Assembly: GCA_902782795.1 (NCBI GenBank)
Contig: CACZOT010000016.1
Span: 1 to 14,594 of the forward strand
Length of the DNA: 14,594 bases
Origin: an uncultured Eubacteriales bacterium
GTDB taxonomy: Bacteria > Bacillota > Clostridia > Christensenellales > Aristaeellaceae
Direction: 5' to 3'
The notes beneath the pieces were generated by a model. The model saw only the letters and a program-made list of their open reading frames with translations. It made no database searches and was not told the DNA's origin. A program made the position numbers and the translations under genes. Shown here one piece after another: positions 6,687 through 13,458 of the stretch (the stretch's first letter is position 1; the number at the start of each line of letters is the position of its first letter).

Positions 6687-6695
6687 AGTATACCA
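6687..6695 (-). promoter_or_regulatory. Extended -10 promoter of the protease gene
   Basis: The minus strand reads TGGTATACT, a TGn-extended -10 (TATACT at 6687-6692), 56 bp before the start codon. No good -35 is seen at the usual distance. TTGGTATA recurs 11 bp further on (6678-6685), a tandem pair across the likely start of transcription. Confidence 0.5.
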
Positions 6696-6797
6696 AAGCC
6701 CCGAGGGAGATGATGTGAAGATATTATGAACGGACAAAGGCGATCGTGTGGCAATCCGTCCCTTCTCCGGCGGGCCCTTTCTCTGCGGGCGCGGGCG

Positions 6798-6806
6798 TGG
6801 TATAAT
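6798..6806 (+). promoter_or_regulatory. Extended -10 promoter of the M55 peptidase operon
   Basis: TGGTATAAT has a perfect -10 (6801-6806) with the TGn extension. A weak TTTCTC (6778-6783) lies 17 bp upstream. It lies 82 bp before the chosen start of the M55 gene and downstream of the alternative start at 6748, which argues against that start. Confidence 0.65.
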
Positions 6807-6888
6807 AGGGTACCCGCAGGCGCTCTCAGGGCGCGCGAAAAACGCGAATTGCACCAAGAGACGACGATTCGACAAGGAGAACACCATC

Positions 6889-7695
6889 ATGGACAGCAAA
6901 AGGATCTTCCTCAGCGCCGATATCGAAGGCACCGCCGGCATCGTCCATTGGGACGAGACCGAATACGGCAAGAACGGTTACGAGTATTTCCGCCGCCAGA
7001 TGACCCGCGAGGTCTCCGCCGCCTGCGAAGGCGCGCGCGAGGGCGGCGCGGACGAGATCGTCATCAAGGACGCCCACGACAGCGCCCGCAACATTCTGCC
7101 GGACGAGCTCCCCCAGGGCGTGAAGCTCTTCCGCGGCTGGGCCAAGCACCCCTACTGCATGATGTACGGCCTGGACGAGACCTTCGACGGCGTGTTCCTC
7201 ACCGGCTACCACAGCCCGGCGGGCACCAGCGCCAACCCCCTCTCGCACACCATGTCCACCCACATCCAGCTGTGCCTGCTCAACGGCGAAGTCTGCCCCG
7301 AGGCGATGATCAACAGCCTCACGGCGGCGATGCTCGGCGTGCCGGTGCTGCTGCTCACGGGCGACAAGGGCCTGTGCGACTGGATGCGCGAAAAGAACCC
7401 CCACATCGAGACCGTGGCCGTCAACGAGGGCACGGGCTCCGGCGCCATGAGCCTGCACCCCGCCGACGCCGCGCGCCTGATCCGCGAGGCCGCCGCCCGC
7501 GCCATGGCCAAGGACCCCGCCAAGTGCATGTTCCCCATGCCGGAGCGCTTCCTGCTGGAGGTCAGCTACGTGCGCCACGCGGACGCCCACTCCGCCTCTT
7601 TCTATCCCGGCGCGCGGCTCAGCGACCCCAAGACCGTCTCCTTCGAGACCGACAGCTGGATGGAAGCCCTGCGCTTCATCCACTTCACCATGTGA
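6889..7695 (+). CDS. M55 family metallopeptidase (DppA-like D-aminopeptidase)
   Basis: The product is 268 aa, the usual length for DppA-type zinc D-aminopeptidases, which release D-amino acids from short peptides such as D-Ala-D-Ala. Likely metal ligands are Asp11 and Glu13 in SADIEGTAG, His63 in KDAHDSARN, His108 in LTGYHSPAG and Glu134 in NGE. His120 in LSHTMS corresponds to the catalytic His of the Bacillus enzyme. No signal peptide is seen, so it acts in the cytoplasm. The start is set by AAGGAG 10 bp upstream, by the family's N-terminus (RIFLSADIEG) and by the promoter at 6798-6806. It heads a unit with a small membrane protein and a membrane glycosyltransferase. Peptide salvage from cell-wall turnover is a reasonable inference, not shown. 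Confidence 0.92.
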   Translation: MDSKRIFLSADIEGTAGIVHWDETEYGKNGYEYFRRQMTREVSAACEGAREGGADEIVIKDAHDSARNILPDELPQGVKLFRGWAKHPYCMMYGLDETFDGVFLTGYHSPAGTSANPLSHTMSTHIQLCLLNGEVCPEAMINSLTAAMLGVPVLLLTGDKGLCDWMREKNPHIETVAVNEGTGSGAMSLHPADAARLIREAAARAMAKDPAKCMFPMPERFLLEVSYVRHADAHSASFYPGARLSDPKTVSFETDSWMEALRFIHFTM

Positions 7696-7708
7696 TTGCC
7701 ACAGAAGG

Positions 7709-7733
7709 CCCCGGGCCGCTTCGGCGGTCGGGG
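7709..7733 (+). other. UUCG-capped hairpin between the M55 and small membrane-protein genes
   Basis: CCCCG (7709-7713) and CCGC (7716-7719) pair with GCGG (7724-7727) and CGGGG (7729-7733) around a TTCG loop, the very stable C(UUCG)G tetraloop. There is no T-tract, so it is not a terminator. It may stabilise the upstream mRNA or mark a processing point. Confidence 0.5.
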
Positions 7734-7761
7734 ATCCTGTACTCGCAAGGAGGCCCCTCCC

Positions 7762-8016
7762 TTGGACGTGATTTTGGATATCCTTCTGGATCTCGTTCTG
7801 GACGGCGCGGTCGAGGTCGCCAATTCCAAGACAGCGCCGCGCTGGCTGCGCCGGATCGTCGGCGGGACGCTCGCGGCGTTGTACGCGGCCCTGGTCGTCG
7901 GGCTGCTCTGGTTTGGCGCGCGGGATCAAAACCTCGCCGTCTTCCTCTGCGGCCTGGCCGTTCTGGGGCTGGGCGCGTGGTCAGGCATCCGCAAATGGAG
8001 CAAGAGTCGGCGCTGA
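7762..8016 (+). CDS. Small membrane protein of unknown function, TTG start
   Basis: The product is 84 aa with no recognised function. It starts with an acidic, amphipathic stretch (DVILDILLDLVLDGAVEVANSK), then PRWLRR, then two hydrophobic helices (about 33-51 and 59-74) and a basic tail ending KSRR. This pattern resembles small, uncharacterised Firmicute membrane proteins known only as hypothetical. The start is TTG at 7762, with AAGGAGG 8 bp upstream; an in-frame TTG at 7696, directly after the M55 stop, has no ribosome site and would place the 7709-7733 hairpin inside the gene. It is transcribed with the genes on both sides (66 bp and 30 bp gaps). Confidence 0.72.
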   Translation: MDVILDILLDLVLDGAVEVANSKTAPRWLRRIVGGTLAALYAALVVGLLWFGARDQNLAVFLCGLAVLGLGAWSGIRKWSKSRR

Positions 8017-8046
8017 CGCCGGCCGCCCACGAAAGGACGTGACGCC

Positions 8047-9759
8047 ATGAAACGCAAGTGGCTCCTTTGCTGCGCGCTGGCCCTGGCCGTCGCCATCGCC
8101 GCCAGCCTCGGCGCGATGCTGACCAAGGAGGGCTGGCATATCGACGAGGTCGCCACGCTGGCCCTGGCCAACGGCTCGCAGAACGGCTTCATCACCGCCT
8201 ATGACGATTCCCGCTACGGCCGCGGCGCTTTCCTGCACGATACCGTCTTCGGCGATTCCTTCGGCGAGATGGTGGAGAACGTGCGCGCGCTGATCGGCGA
8301 GATCCGGCGCGTGGGCTTTTCCGGCTACAATGTGCGCGGGCGCTATCTCGCCTACCGGGAGGGCGGCACGCCCATCTGGAAGACGGGCGAGGAGTTCCGC
8401 TCCTTCTTCATGGCCGACCACGGCTTCTCCCTGCGGGATATCTACGTCAACCAGATGCTGGATAACCACCCGCCGCTGCACTATTTCTTCGTGCGGCTGG
8501 CCTACACGGTCTACGGCCTGTGCGGCGGGCGGGAATTCACGCTCTGGCCGGCGTTTTTCGTGAACGTCCTGTTCCTGTGCGGCTGTGTCTGGATGTGCCT
8601 GCGCGTCGGGCGGCGGCTGGGCAGCCTGCCGATGGGCCTGGCCGCGGCCTTCCTCTTCGCGCTCACGCCCGCGGGGCAGAGCCTGGAGGCGTACATGCGC
8701 ATGTACCTGCCCCTGTGCTTTTTCGTCCTGTGGAGCCTGGAGAACCACCTGGAGCTGCGCGAAAGGGATTGGCGCTTCACGCGCCCCCTCGCCTGGCGCA
8801 CGATCGCGGCCACGGTGCTGGGGTTCTACACGCATTATTACTTCGTGATCTGGGCGGCGCTGGAGGCGCTGTTCACGCTCTTGTGCATGCTTCGGGACGG
8901 CGCGGGGAAGCGCTTCGGCGGCTACGTCGGCCGGATGATCGGCGCGGCGGCCATCAGCCTGACGATCTGGCCCTTCTCGGCGGTGCACCTGCTCTTCTCC
9001 TACCGCGGGCAGGAAGCCGCCGCCAGCCTCGGCGCGTCCGGTCCCCTGGAGGCGATCCGCTCCGGCGCGGCGTATTTCGCGCGCTATTTCTTCGGGCCGC
9101 TCCTCTGGATGCCGCTGCTCCTGGTCGCTCTGGCGCTGGCGGGCGTTCTCGCCCGGCGCGGAGGGGACGCGCGGCGGCGCTCCTCGCCCATCCATCTCAT
9201 CCTCTGGCCCGCCTGCGTCTTCCTGGCCGTGGCCTGGGTGATCTCCCCCTACGAGGATCTGCGCTACATGACCTGCGCCGTGCCCATGTTCTGCCTGGCG
9301 ATCGCCTGGGGCCTGGAGCGCTTCTGCCGTCTCCTGCCGAAAAAGGCTGCCGGGTACGCGCTGCCCGCCCTGGCAGCGATCGTCGCCCTGCCGGGCCTGA
9401 TCTGCCAGCCCAAGCTCTATTCCTACCCCGGCGCGCGGGAGGCGCGCGCGTTCGTCGCCGAAAACGAAGGCGCGACCTGCGTGTACGTGACCTCCTCCGG
9501 CGCGGCCTTCTACCGCGAGATGCCGGATTTCGCGCATTACGACCGGGTGCTCATCCTCCTGCCGGAGGAGATCCCTCTCCTGGCCGGGGACGAGACCGCC
9601 CAGGCCGCCCCGGAGCTGCTCGTGTACGTGCACGTGCGCCTCGACCAGGCCGAGACCCTCGCCGCCGTGCGCGATGCCTCCGGATGCGACGAGGTCGAGG
9701 TCGTTCAAGGTTCCTCGCCCGCGCTGGACGCGCAGGTCTACCGGCTGCGGCGGAGCTGA
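8047..9759 (+). CDS. GT-C type membrane glycosyltransferase (GT39/ArnT-like)
   Basis: The product is 570 aa, a polytopic membrane protein. A first helix (about 5-24) is followed by the extracytoplasmic HIDEVATLALANG, where Asp33-Glu34 fits the catalytic acidic pair of GT-C enzymes that use lipid-linked sugars. DNHPPLHYFFVR (139-150) and AYMRMYLPLCFF (215-226) are characteristic of the dolichyl/undecaprenyl-phosphate mannosyltransferase-like group. About ten further helices extend to near 452. SPYEDLRYMTCAVPMF (400-415) is a conserved loop before the last helices, and a soluble domain of some 115 residues (about 455-570) ends the protein. The likely role is transfer of a sugar to an envelope polymer, lipid or protein outside the membrane; the acceptor is unknown. 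GAAAGGA precedes the ATG. It is the last gene of the M55 unit and ends before repeat copy B. Confidence 0.82.
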   Translation: MKRKWLLCCALALAVAIAASLGAMLTKEGWHIDEVATLALANGSQNGFITAYDDSRYGRGAFLHDTVFGDSFGEMVENVRALIGEIRRVGFSGYNVRGRYLAYREGGTPIWKTGEEFRSFFMADHGFSLRDIYVNQMLDNHPPLHYFFVRLAYTVYGLCGGREFTLWPAFFVNVLFLCGCVWMCLRVGRRLGSLPMGLAAAFLFALTPAGQSLEAYMRMYLPLCFFVLWSLENHLELRERDWRFTRPLAWRTIAATVLGFYTHYYFVIWAALEALFTLLCMLRDGAGKRFGGYVGRMIGAAAISLTIWPFSAVHLLFSYRGQEAAASLGASGPLEAIRSGAAYFARYFFGPLLWMPLLLVALALAGVLARRGGDARRRSSPIHLILWPACVFLAVAWVISPYEDLRYMTCAVPMFCLAIAWGLERFCRLLPKKAAGYALPALAAIVALPGLICQPKLYSYPGAREARAFVAENEGATCVYVTSSGAAFYREMPDFAHYDRVLILLPEEIPLLAGDETAQAAPELLVYVHVRLDQAETLAAVRDASGCDEVEVVQGSSPALDAQVYRLRRS

Positions 9760-9788
9760 GCGACAGGGGTACAACCCGTGAGGGGGAT

Positions 9789-10016
9789 ACGCCAGGGGGC
9801 GCTGTCCCCAGGACCCCTGCTTAAGGGCCAAAGGGCCTTAAGGATCCCATATTGGGAGATTTTTGTAAAACAGAAACAGAACAGTTCTATCGAAAAGAAA
9901 ATGGCTCCGGTACCCTTTTGATAGGATACCGGAGCCTTCTTTTTGTGAAATCCCCCTAATTGAGGGGTCCAGGGGGAATCACTCCCCCTGGCGGGGTGCA
10001 GGGGCGGAGCCTCTGC
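9789..10016. repeat. Intergenic multi-hairpin element, copy B
   Basis: It lies in the convergent gap between the glycosyltransferase and the nucleoside phosphorylase and has the same order of parts as copies A and C. The left end is CGCCAGGGG...ACCCC (9790-9817), then CTTAAGG/CCTTAAG (9820-9842, one inner mismatch), CCCATATTGGG, a variable stretch (about 9857-9902), a terminator hairpin (9903-9936), CCCCTAATTGAGGGG, the right end (9964-9993) and a tail hairpin (9998-10016). From the terminator T-tract to the right end it differs from copy A by about one insertion and one substitution. Confidence 0.85.
9903..9945 (+). terminator. Bidirectional rho-independent terminator in copy B
   Basis: The stem GGCTCCGGTA/TACCGGAGCC (9903-9912 with 9927-9936) is followed on the plus strand by TTCTTTTT. 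On the minus strand it is followed by ATTTTCTTTTC, so it can serve both the glycosyltransferase and the facing phosphorylase. Confidence 0.85.
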
Positions 10017-10034
10017 TGGCCCCCCGGGTAGGGT

Positions 10035-10817
10035 CTAAGCCTCCAGCGCGGCCTGGATCTTCAGGCCCAGCTCGAAGGCCAGCAGAGCGATGCGCTGTTT
10101 GTCGTCCAGGCGCACCTCGCCGGAAAGGCTGCGAGGTTCCCAGGTGGAATGGTCAAGGTTATCGCCCGCGTAGAAGAACTGGAAGAACTCCGTGCCGCGG
10201 AAATCGCACAGGGCCTGCATGCCCGCGCACTCCATCTCCACGCAGACAGCGCCCTGGGCGCGGCGGCGGTCGCACTTCTCGCGCGTTTCGCGGTAGGCGG
10301 CGTCGGTGGTCCAGGTCTTGCCCTCCACGAAGGGGTAGCCGCGTTCGGCGAGCACCTCCTCGAAAAGGCCGCGCCACTGCTTGTTGACGGCGATCTCGTC
10401 GGAAGGCGGCGCGTAGTGGAAGCTCGTGCCCTCGTCGCGCAGGGCCGCGGTGGGGATGATGACGCCGCAATCCTCGATGCTGCGGTCCAGCACGCCGCAG
10501 TTGCCCAGCAGGATCAAGCGGCGGCTGCCCAAGGCCATGAGGTCCTCATACTGGGCGACGCAGGCCGGCTCGCCGACCATGGCACGATAGAAGGCGAACT
10601 CGCGGCCGCCGTAGCGCACGCGGTAGACGGGCACGTGGCCTGTGGCGGATTTCGCCACGGCGATCTCCTCCGCGTCCGGGAAGAGCTCCAGCACCTTGTC
10701 GACCAGTCTCCAGGAGAAGATGCCGATGGTCACGGGCGGGAAATTCTCGACCGGCTCGACGGTCATCTCCGGGTCGATGACGGCGTGGGGGTTGGGGTCG
10801 AATTCGTGCAGCAGCAT
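10035..10817 (-). CDS. Nucleoside phosphorylase (PNP/uridine phosphorylase family)
   Basis: The product is 260 aa, typical for the hexameric PNP_UDP family, cytoplasmic enzymes that split nucleosides with phosphate into base and pentose-1-phosphate. Diagnostic parts are GNCGVL (105-110), PTAALRDEGTSFHY (122-135), TTDAAYRET (170-178) and VEMECAGM (193-200), whose Met-Glu contacts the ribose. The base specificity (uridine or purine nucleosides) cannot be read with confidence; the RDEGTSFHY stretch resembles uridine-phosphorylase-like members. The start follows AAGGAGG. It is monocistronic, with its own strong promoter at 10850-10878 and terminators on both sides. Confidence 0.88.
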   Translation of the reverse strand: MLLHEFDPNPHAVIDPEMTVEPVENFPPVTIGIFSWRLVDKVLELFPDAEEIAVAKSATGHVPVYRVRYGGREFAFYRAMVGEPACVAQYEDLMALGSRRLILLGNCGVLDRSIEDCGVIIPTAALRDEGTSFHYAPPSDEIAVNKQWRGLFEEVLAERGYPFVEGKTWTTDAAYRETREKCDRRRAQGAVCVEMECAGMQALCDFRGTEFFQFFYAGDNLDHSTWEPRSLSGEVRLDDKQRIALLAFELGLKIQAALEA

Positions 10818-10849
10818 GCCTGTCGCCTCCTTGCGCGGGATTTGTGGGA

Positions 10850-10878
10850 ATTATACACGCCTCGCGCGGGGAAGTCAA
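10850..10878 (-). promoter_or_regulatory. Near-consensus sigma-A promoter of the phosphorylase gene
   Basis: On the minus strand, TTGACT (10873-10878), 17 bp, TATAAT (10850-10855), 33 bp before the ATG. This is the best promoter in the window. Confidence 0.85.
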
Positions 10879-10888
10879 GGGGAAGACC

Positions 10889-10926
10889 AGGGAGATGTGG
10901 GGGAGATGTGGGGGAGATATCGGGGG
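10889..10926. repeat. 11-bp tandem repeat upstream of the phosphorylase promoter
   Basis: AGATGTGGGGG starts at 10893 and 10904, with a degenerate third unit AGATATCGGGG at 10915, all with period 11, about one helical turn. The array begins some 15 bp upstream of the -35 box and ends where repeat element C begins. Confidence 0.65.
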
Positions 10927-11149
10927 ACGCCAGGGGCTCTGCCCCTGGACCCCACTTAAGGGCCAATGGCCCTTAAGAATCCCATCTTGGGGGATTATTC
11001 ATAAACAATAGGCTTTTCTAAGAAAAAGCGAGCTCCGGTATCCTTGCGACAGGATACCGGAGTCTTTTTCTATTCTATTTCCCCCAAGTGAGGGGTCCAG
11101 GGGGAATCATTCCCCCTGGCGGGAGCGCGGAGGGCAGAGCCCTCTGCCC
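10927..11149. repeat. Intergenic multi-hairpin element, copy C
   Basis: It occupies most of the 371-bp gap between the flavoprotein gene and the phosphorylase. The left end is CGCCAGGGG...CCCCTGGACCCC (10928-10953), then a perfect CTTAAGGGCC hairpin (10955-10977), a variable stretch, a terminator (11033-11062), CCCCCAAGTGAGGGG, the right end (11092-11121, reverse complement of the left end) and a tail hairpin GGGCAGA/TCTGCCC (11132-11149). It has the same orientation as A and B although both flanking genes are on the minus strand. It is the most diverged copy in its middle part. The remaining bases to 11188 hold nothing I can identify. Confidence 0.85.
11033..11070. terminator. Bidirectional rho-independent terminator in copy C
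   Basis: A perfect 11-bp stem CTCCGGTATCC/GGATACCGGAG has an 8-base loop. On the plus strand TCTTTTTC follows. On the minus strand CTCGC then TTTTTCTT follows, so it can end the rpiR-flavoprotein transcript. Confidence 0.8.
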
Positions 11150-11188
11150 AGGGTCCAGAGGCGGATCCCTGGCGTCGATCTCCCGGCG

Positions 11189-12436
11189 TCACTCCCCGAG
11201 GGCGGCCTTCGCGGCGCTCTCTCCGGCGAGGTTGCCGGTGGAGAAGGCGATCTGCAGGTTGAAGCCGCCGGTGCAGGCGTCGATATCGATGAGCTCCCCG
11301 GCGAGGTAGAGCCCGGACACCCGGCGCGCGGCCATGGTGGAGGGGTTGATCTCCTTCACCGAAACGCCGCCGCGCGTGATCACGGCCTCGTTGAAGCCGC
11401 GCAGGCCCTTGACGGTGAGAGGCACATTCTTGAGCAGCCGCACGATCTCCCGGCGCTGGGCCGCGCGGATCTCGCTGGCGCAGACGTCGCCCGGGAGAGA
11501 GCCGACGCGGATCAGCTCCGCGGCGAGGCTGCGCGGCGCGAGGCGGCAGAGGATGGTCGAAAGGCGGGCGCGCGGCTCGGCCTGGAACTCGCGGATGAGG
11601 CGCTCGTCCAGGGTCTTTTCGTCCAGGGCGGGCTTGAGGTCGATCAAGAGGGAGGCGCCGCGCGGGTCGTCCGGCAGGTAGGCGCTCAGGCTCAGGACCA
11701 GGGGCCCGGAGACGCCGAAATGCGTCAGCAGCATCTCGCCCTGCTCGGAGAAGACGGTCTTGCCGTTCAGCGCGGCCGTGAGGCGCACGTTCTTGAGCGT
11801 GAGCCCGGAGAGGGCCGCGGGCCAGGTCTCGACCGTATCGATGGGCACGAGGGAGGGCCGGCATTCCGTGACGGCAAGGCCCGCCTCGCGCGCGAAGCGG
11901 TGGCCGTCGCCCGTGGAGCCGGTGGAGGGGTAGCTCAGGCCGCCCGTGGCCAGCACGACGGCCCCGGCGCGGAGCTCTTCGCCCGATTCCAGGCGCACGC
12001 CGGCGCAGCGGCCGTCCTCCACGGCCAGAGAGGAGACGCGCGCGTTCAGGCGCACCTCCACGCCCAGGCGGCGCAGCTCGCGCTCGAAGGCGCGGGTGAT
12101 ATCGCTCGCCTTGTCGGAGACGGGGAAAACCCTCTCTCCGCGCTCGATCTTCAGGGGCGTGCCCCACTCCTCGATGCGGCTCATGAGGGCGCGGTTGTCC
12201 AGGCGCGCGAAAGCCGCGTAGAGAAAGCGCGGGTTGCGCACGATGTTGCGGAAGAAATCCTCCCGCTCGGCGGCGTTGGTCACGTTGCAGCGGCCCTTGC
12301 CGGTGATGTAGATCTTCTTGCCCAGTTTTTCGTTGCGCTCCAGGAGCAGGACGCGCGCTCCCGCGCGCGCGGCGGCGATGGCCGCCATGAGGCCCGCCGC
12401 GCCTCCGCCGACGACGAGGACGTCCGCGTTCGTCAT
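11189..12436 (-). CDS. NAD(P)/FAD-dependent oxidoreductase, BaiN/HI0933 family
   Basis: The product is 415 aa, the usual length of this flavoprotein family. The N-terminal FAD-binding Rossmann motif VVGGGAAGLMAAIAAARAG (8-26) leads to LLERNEKLGKK (31-41) and the family signature ITGKGRCNVTN (44-54). VVLATGGLSYPSTGSTGDGH and the C-terminal GLYLAGELIDIDACTGGFN with NLQIAFSTG complete the family pattern. Its members are reductases of largely unknown substrate; BaiN of gut Clostridia has been linked to bile-acid metabolism, but the family is widespread and no such role can be claimed here. The start overlaps the RpiR stop (ATGA) and has only a weak ribosome site, which implies translational coupling. 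A longer in-frame reading to 13384 runs through the rpiR gene in the wrong frame and is rejected. Confidence 0.9.
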   Translation of the reverse strand: MTNADVLVVGGGAAGLMAAIAAARAGARVLLLERNEKLGKKIYITGKGRCNVTNAAEREDFFRNIVRNPRFLYAAFARLDNRALMSRIEEWGTPLKIERGERVFPVSDKASDITRAFERELRRLGVEVRLNARVSSLAVEDGRCAGVRLESGEELRAGAVVLATGGLSYPSTGSTGDGHRFAREAGLAVTECRPSLVPIDTVETWPAALSGLTLKNVRLTAALNGKTVFSEQGEMLLTHFGVSGPLVLSLSAYLPDDPRGASLLIDLKPALDEKTLDERLIREFQAEPRARLSTILCRLAPRSLAAELIRVGSLPGDVCASEIRAAQRREIVRLLKNVPLTVKGLRGFNEAVITRGGVSVKEINPSTMAARRVSGLYLAGELIDIDACTGGFNLQIAFSTGNLAGESAAKAALGE

Positions 12437-13305
12437 GCGCTGGGCTCGTTCTTTCCCAGGTATACGCTGTATTCGCTCCAGATCTCCTCCAGCTGGCGGA
12501 AGCTGGCGGCGACCTGCTCGCGCCGGCGCTGGCCGAGCGCGACGATGAGCGCGTTGATCAGCGAGAAGGGCGCGGCCATGGAATCCACGAAGGAGGCCAT
12601 GTCGCTCTTGGCGGTGAGGCAGAAATCCGAGACGGAGCTCAGGGGGGAGAGCGGCCCGTCTGTGATGGCGACGATGGCCGAGCCGCGCGTGCGCGCGTAC
12701 TGCATGGCCTCCACCACGCGGCTGGTGTAGCGCGGGAAGCTGATGGCGATGAGCACGTCCTCGTCGGAGATCTTGTAGAGCTGTTCGAAGACGTCGCTCA
12801 CGCCGGAGGTGACGGTGTGGATATTGCCGAAGATGAAGTTGAGATAATGCCCGAGGAATTGGGCCAGCGGCGCGCTGGCGCGAAGCCCCAGCACGTAGAT
12901 GTGCCGCGCCTCCAGGATGCGCTCGATGGCGTTTTCGAAGGCGGTCACGTCCAGTTCGTTCATGGTGGCGCGGATGTTGGCCATATCGGCCTTGAGCACG
13001 CGGTTGAGGACCTGGGCGTCGTCCATATCGTTGGTCATCTCGAAGCGCTGCGCCGCCGTGAGCCGGTGGCGGATGAGCTCCTGCAGGGCCTTTTGCAGCT
13101 GCGGATAGCCCTCGTAGCCCAGGGCCGCCGCGAAGCGCACCACGGTCGATTCGCTCACGCCCACGTACTCGCCCAGCTTCGCCGCGGTCATGAAGGCGAC
13201 CTTGTCGTAGTGCGCCACGATGCATTCGGCGATGCGCCGATGGCTCTTGGAGAGCTTGCGCCCGCTCTGGTTCAGTCGGTCGATCAGCTCGTGGGAGTTT
13301 TCCAT
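12433..13305 (-). CDS. MurR/RpiR family transcriptional regulator
   Basis: The product is 290 aa, typical for the family. The N-terminal HTH_6 domain (1-77) includes KLSKSHRRIAECIV (17-30) and the helix-turn-helix with SESTVVRFAAALGYEGYP (51-68). The C-terminal SIS domain (about 120-260: ARHIYVLGLRASAPLAQFL, DEDVLIAISFPRYTSRVVE) normally binds a phosphosugar. Such proteins usually control sugar or amino-sugar catabolism genes near them. It is divergent from the Gfo/Idh/MocA gene across a 199-bp gap and overlaps the flavoprotein gene by four bases, so both are candidate targets. The start has AGAGGAGG 8 bp upstream and a matching promoter. Confidence 0.93.
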   Translation of the reverse strand: MENSHELIDRLNQSGRKLSKSHRRIAECIVAHYDKVAFMTAAKLGEYVGVSESTVVRFAAALGYEGYPQLQKALQELIRHRLTAAQRFEMTNDMDDAQVLNRVLKADMANIRATMNELDVTAFENAIERILEARHIYVLGLRASAPLAQFLGHYLNFIFGNIHTVTSGVSDVFEQLYKISDEDVLIAISFPRYTSRVVEAMQYARTRGSAIVAITDGPLSPLSSVSDFCLTAKSDMASFVDSMAAPFSLINALIVALGQRRREQVAASFRQLEEIWSEYSVYLGKNEPSA

Positions 13306-13340
13306 AATCGGCCTCCTCTTTCCTGCGAAATACCGCCAAA

Positions 13341-13369
13341 AGTATACCCAAAAACGCCGAAAAATGCAA
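13341..13369 (-). promoter_or_regulatory. Sigma-A promoter of the rpiR-flavoprotein operon
   Basis: On the minus strand, TTGCAT (13364-13369), 17 bp, TATACT (13341-13346), 36 bp before the ATG. CGCC followed by an A-run occurs at 13334 and again at 13355, 21 bp (two turns) apart and flanking the -10, so autoregulation is possible. Confidence 0.75.
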
Positions 13370-13413
13370 GCGGAAATTGCCCATCCTGCACGATTTTGTT
13401 TATGAACCCACTT

Positions 13414-13425
13414 CCCGGCGCCGGG
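13414..13425. promoter_or_regulatory. Perfect GC palindrome upstream of the gfo promoter
   Basis: CCCGGCGCCGGG, a perfect 12-bp palindrome, ends 3 bp before the -35 of the oxidoreductase promoter in the divergent gap with rpiR. It may be an operator. In GC-rich DNA such a palindrome can arise by chance. Confidence 0.35.
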
Positions 13426-13428
13426 GGC

Positions 13429-13458
13429 TTGCCAAGGCCGCGGCCGGGCGGGTATAAT
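13429..13458 (+). promoter_or_regulatory. Sigma-A promoter of the Gfo/Idh/MocA gene
   Basis: TTGCCA (13429-13434), 18 bp, TATAAT (13453-13458), 46 bp before the ATG. AAGGAGG is at 13488-13494. Confidence 0.78.

Noticed and set aside
6748..6888. Longer M55 start at 6748
   Set aside because: The best promoter (-10 at 6801-6806) lies inside it, and the added residues do not belong to the family.
10149..10976. Plus-strand frame of 275 codons opposite the nucleoside phosphorylase
   Set aside because: It is antisense to a gene with clear motifs, and it reads into the repeat element.
5261..11149. The three repeats as a CRISPR array or riboswitches
   Set aside because: They are about 225 bp long, widely spaced, lack uniform spacers, and lie at gene 3' ends rather than in 5' leaders.
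12437..13384. N-terminal extension of the flavoprotein frame to 13384
   Set aside because: It runs antiparallel in frame terms through rpiR and lacks any domain. The FAD motif begins right after the ATG at 12436.
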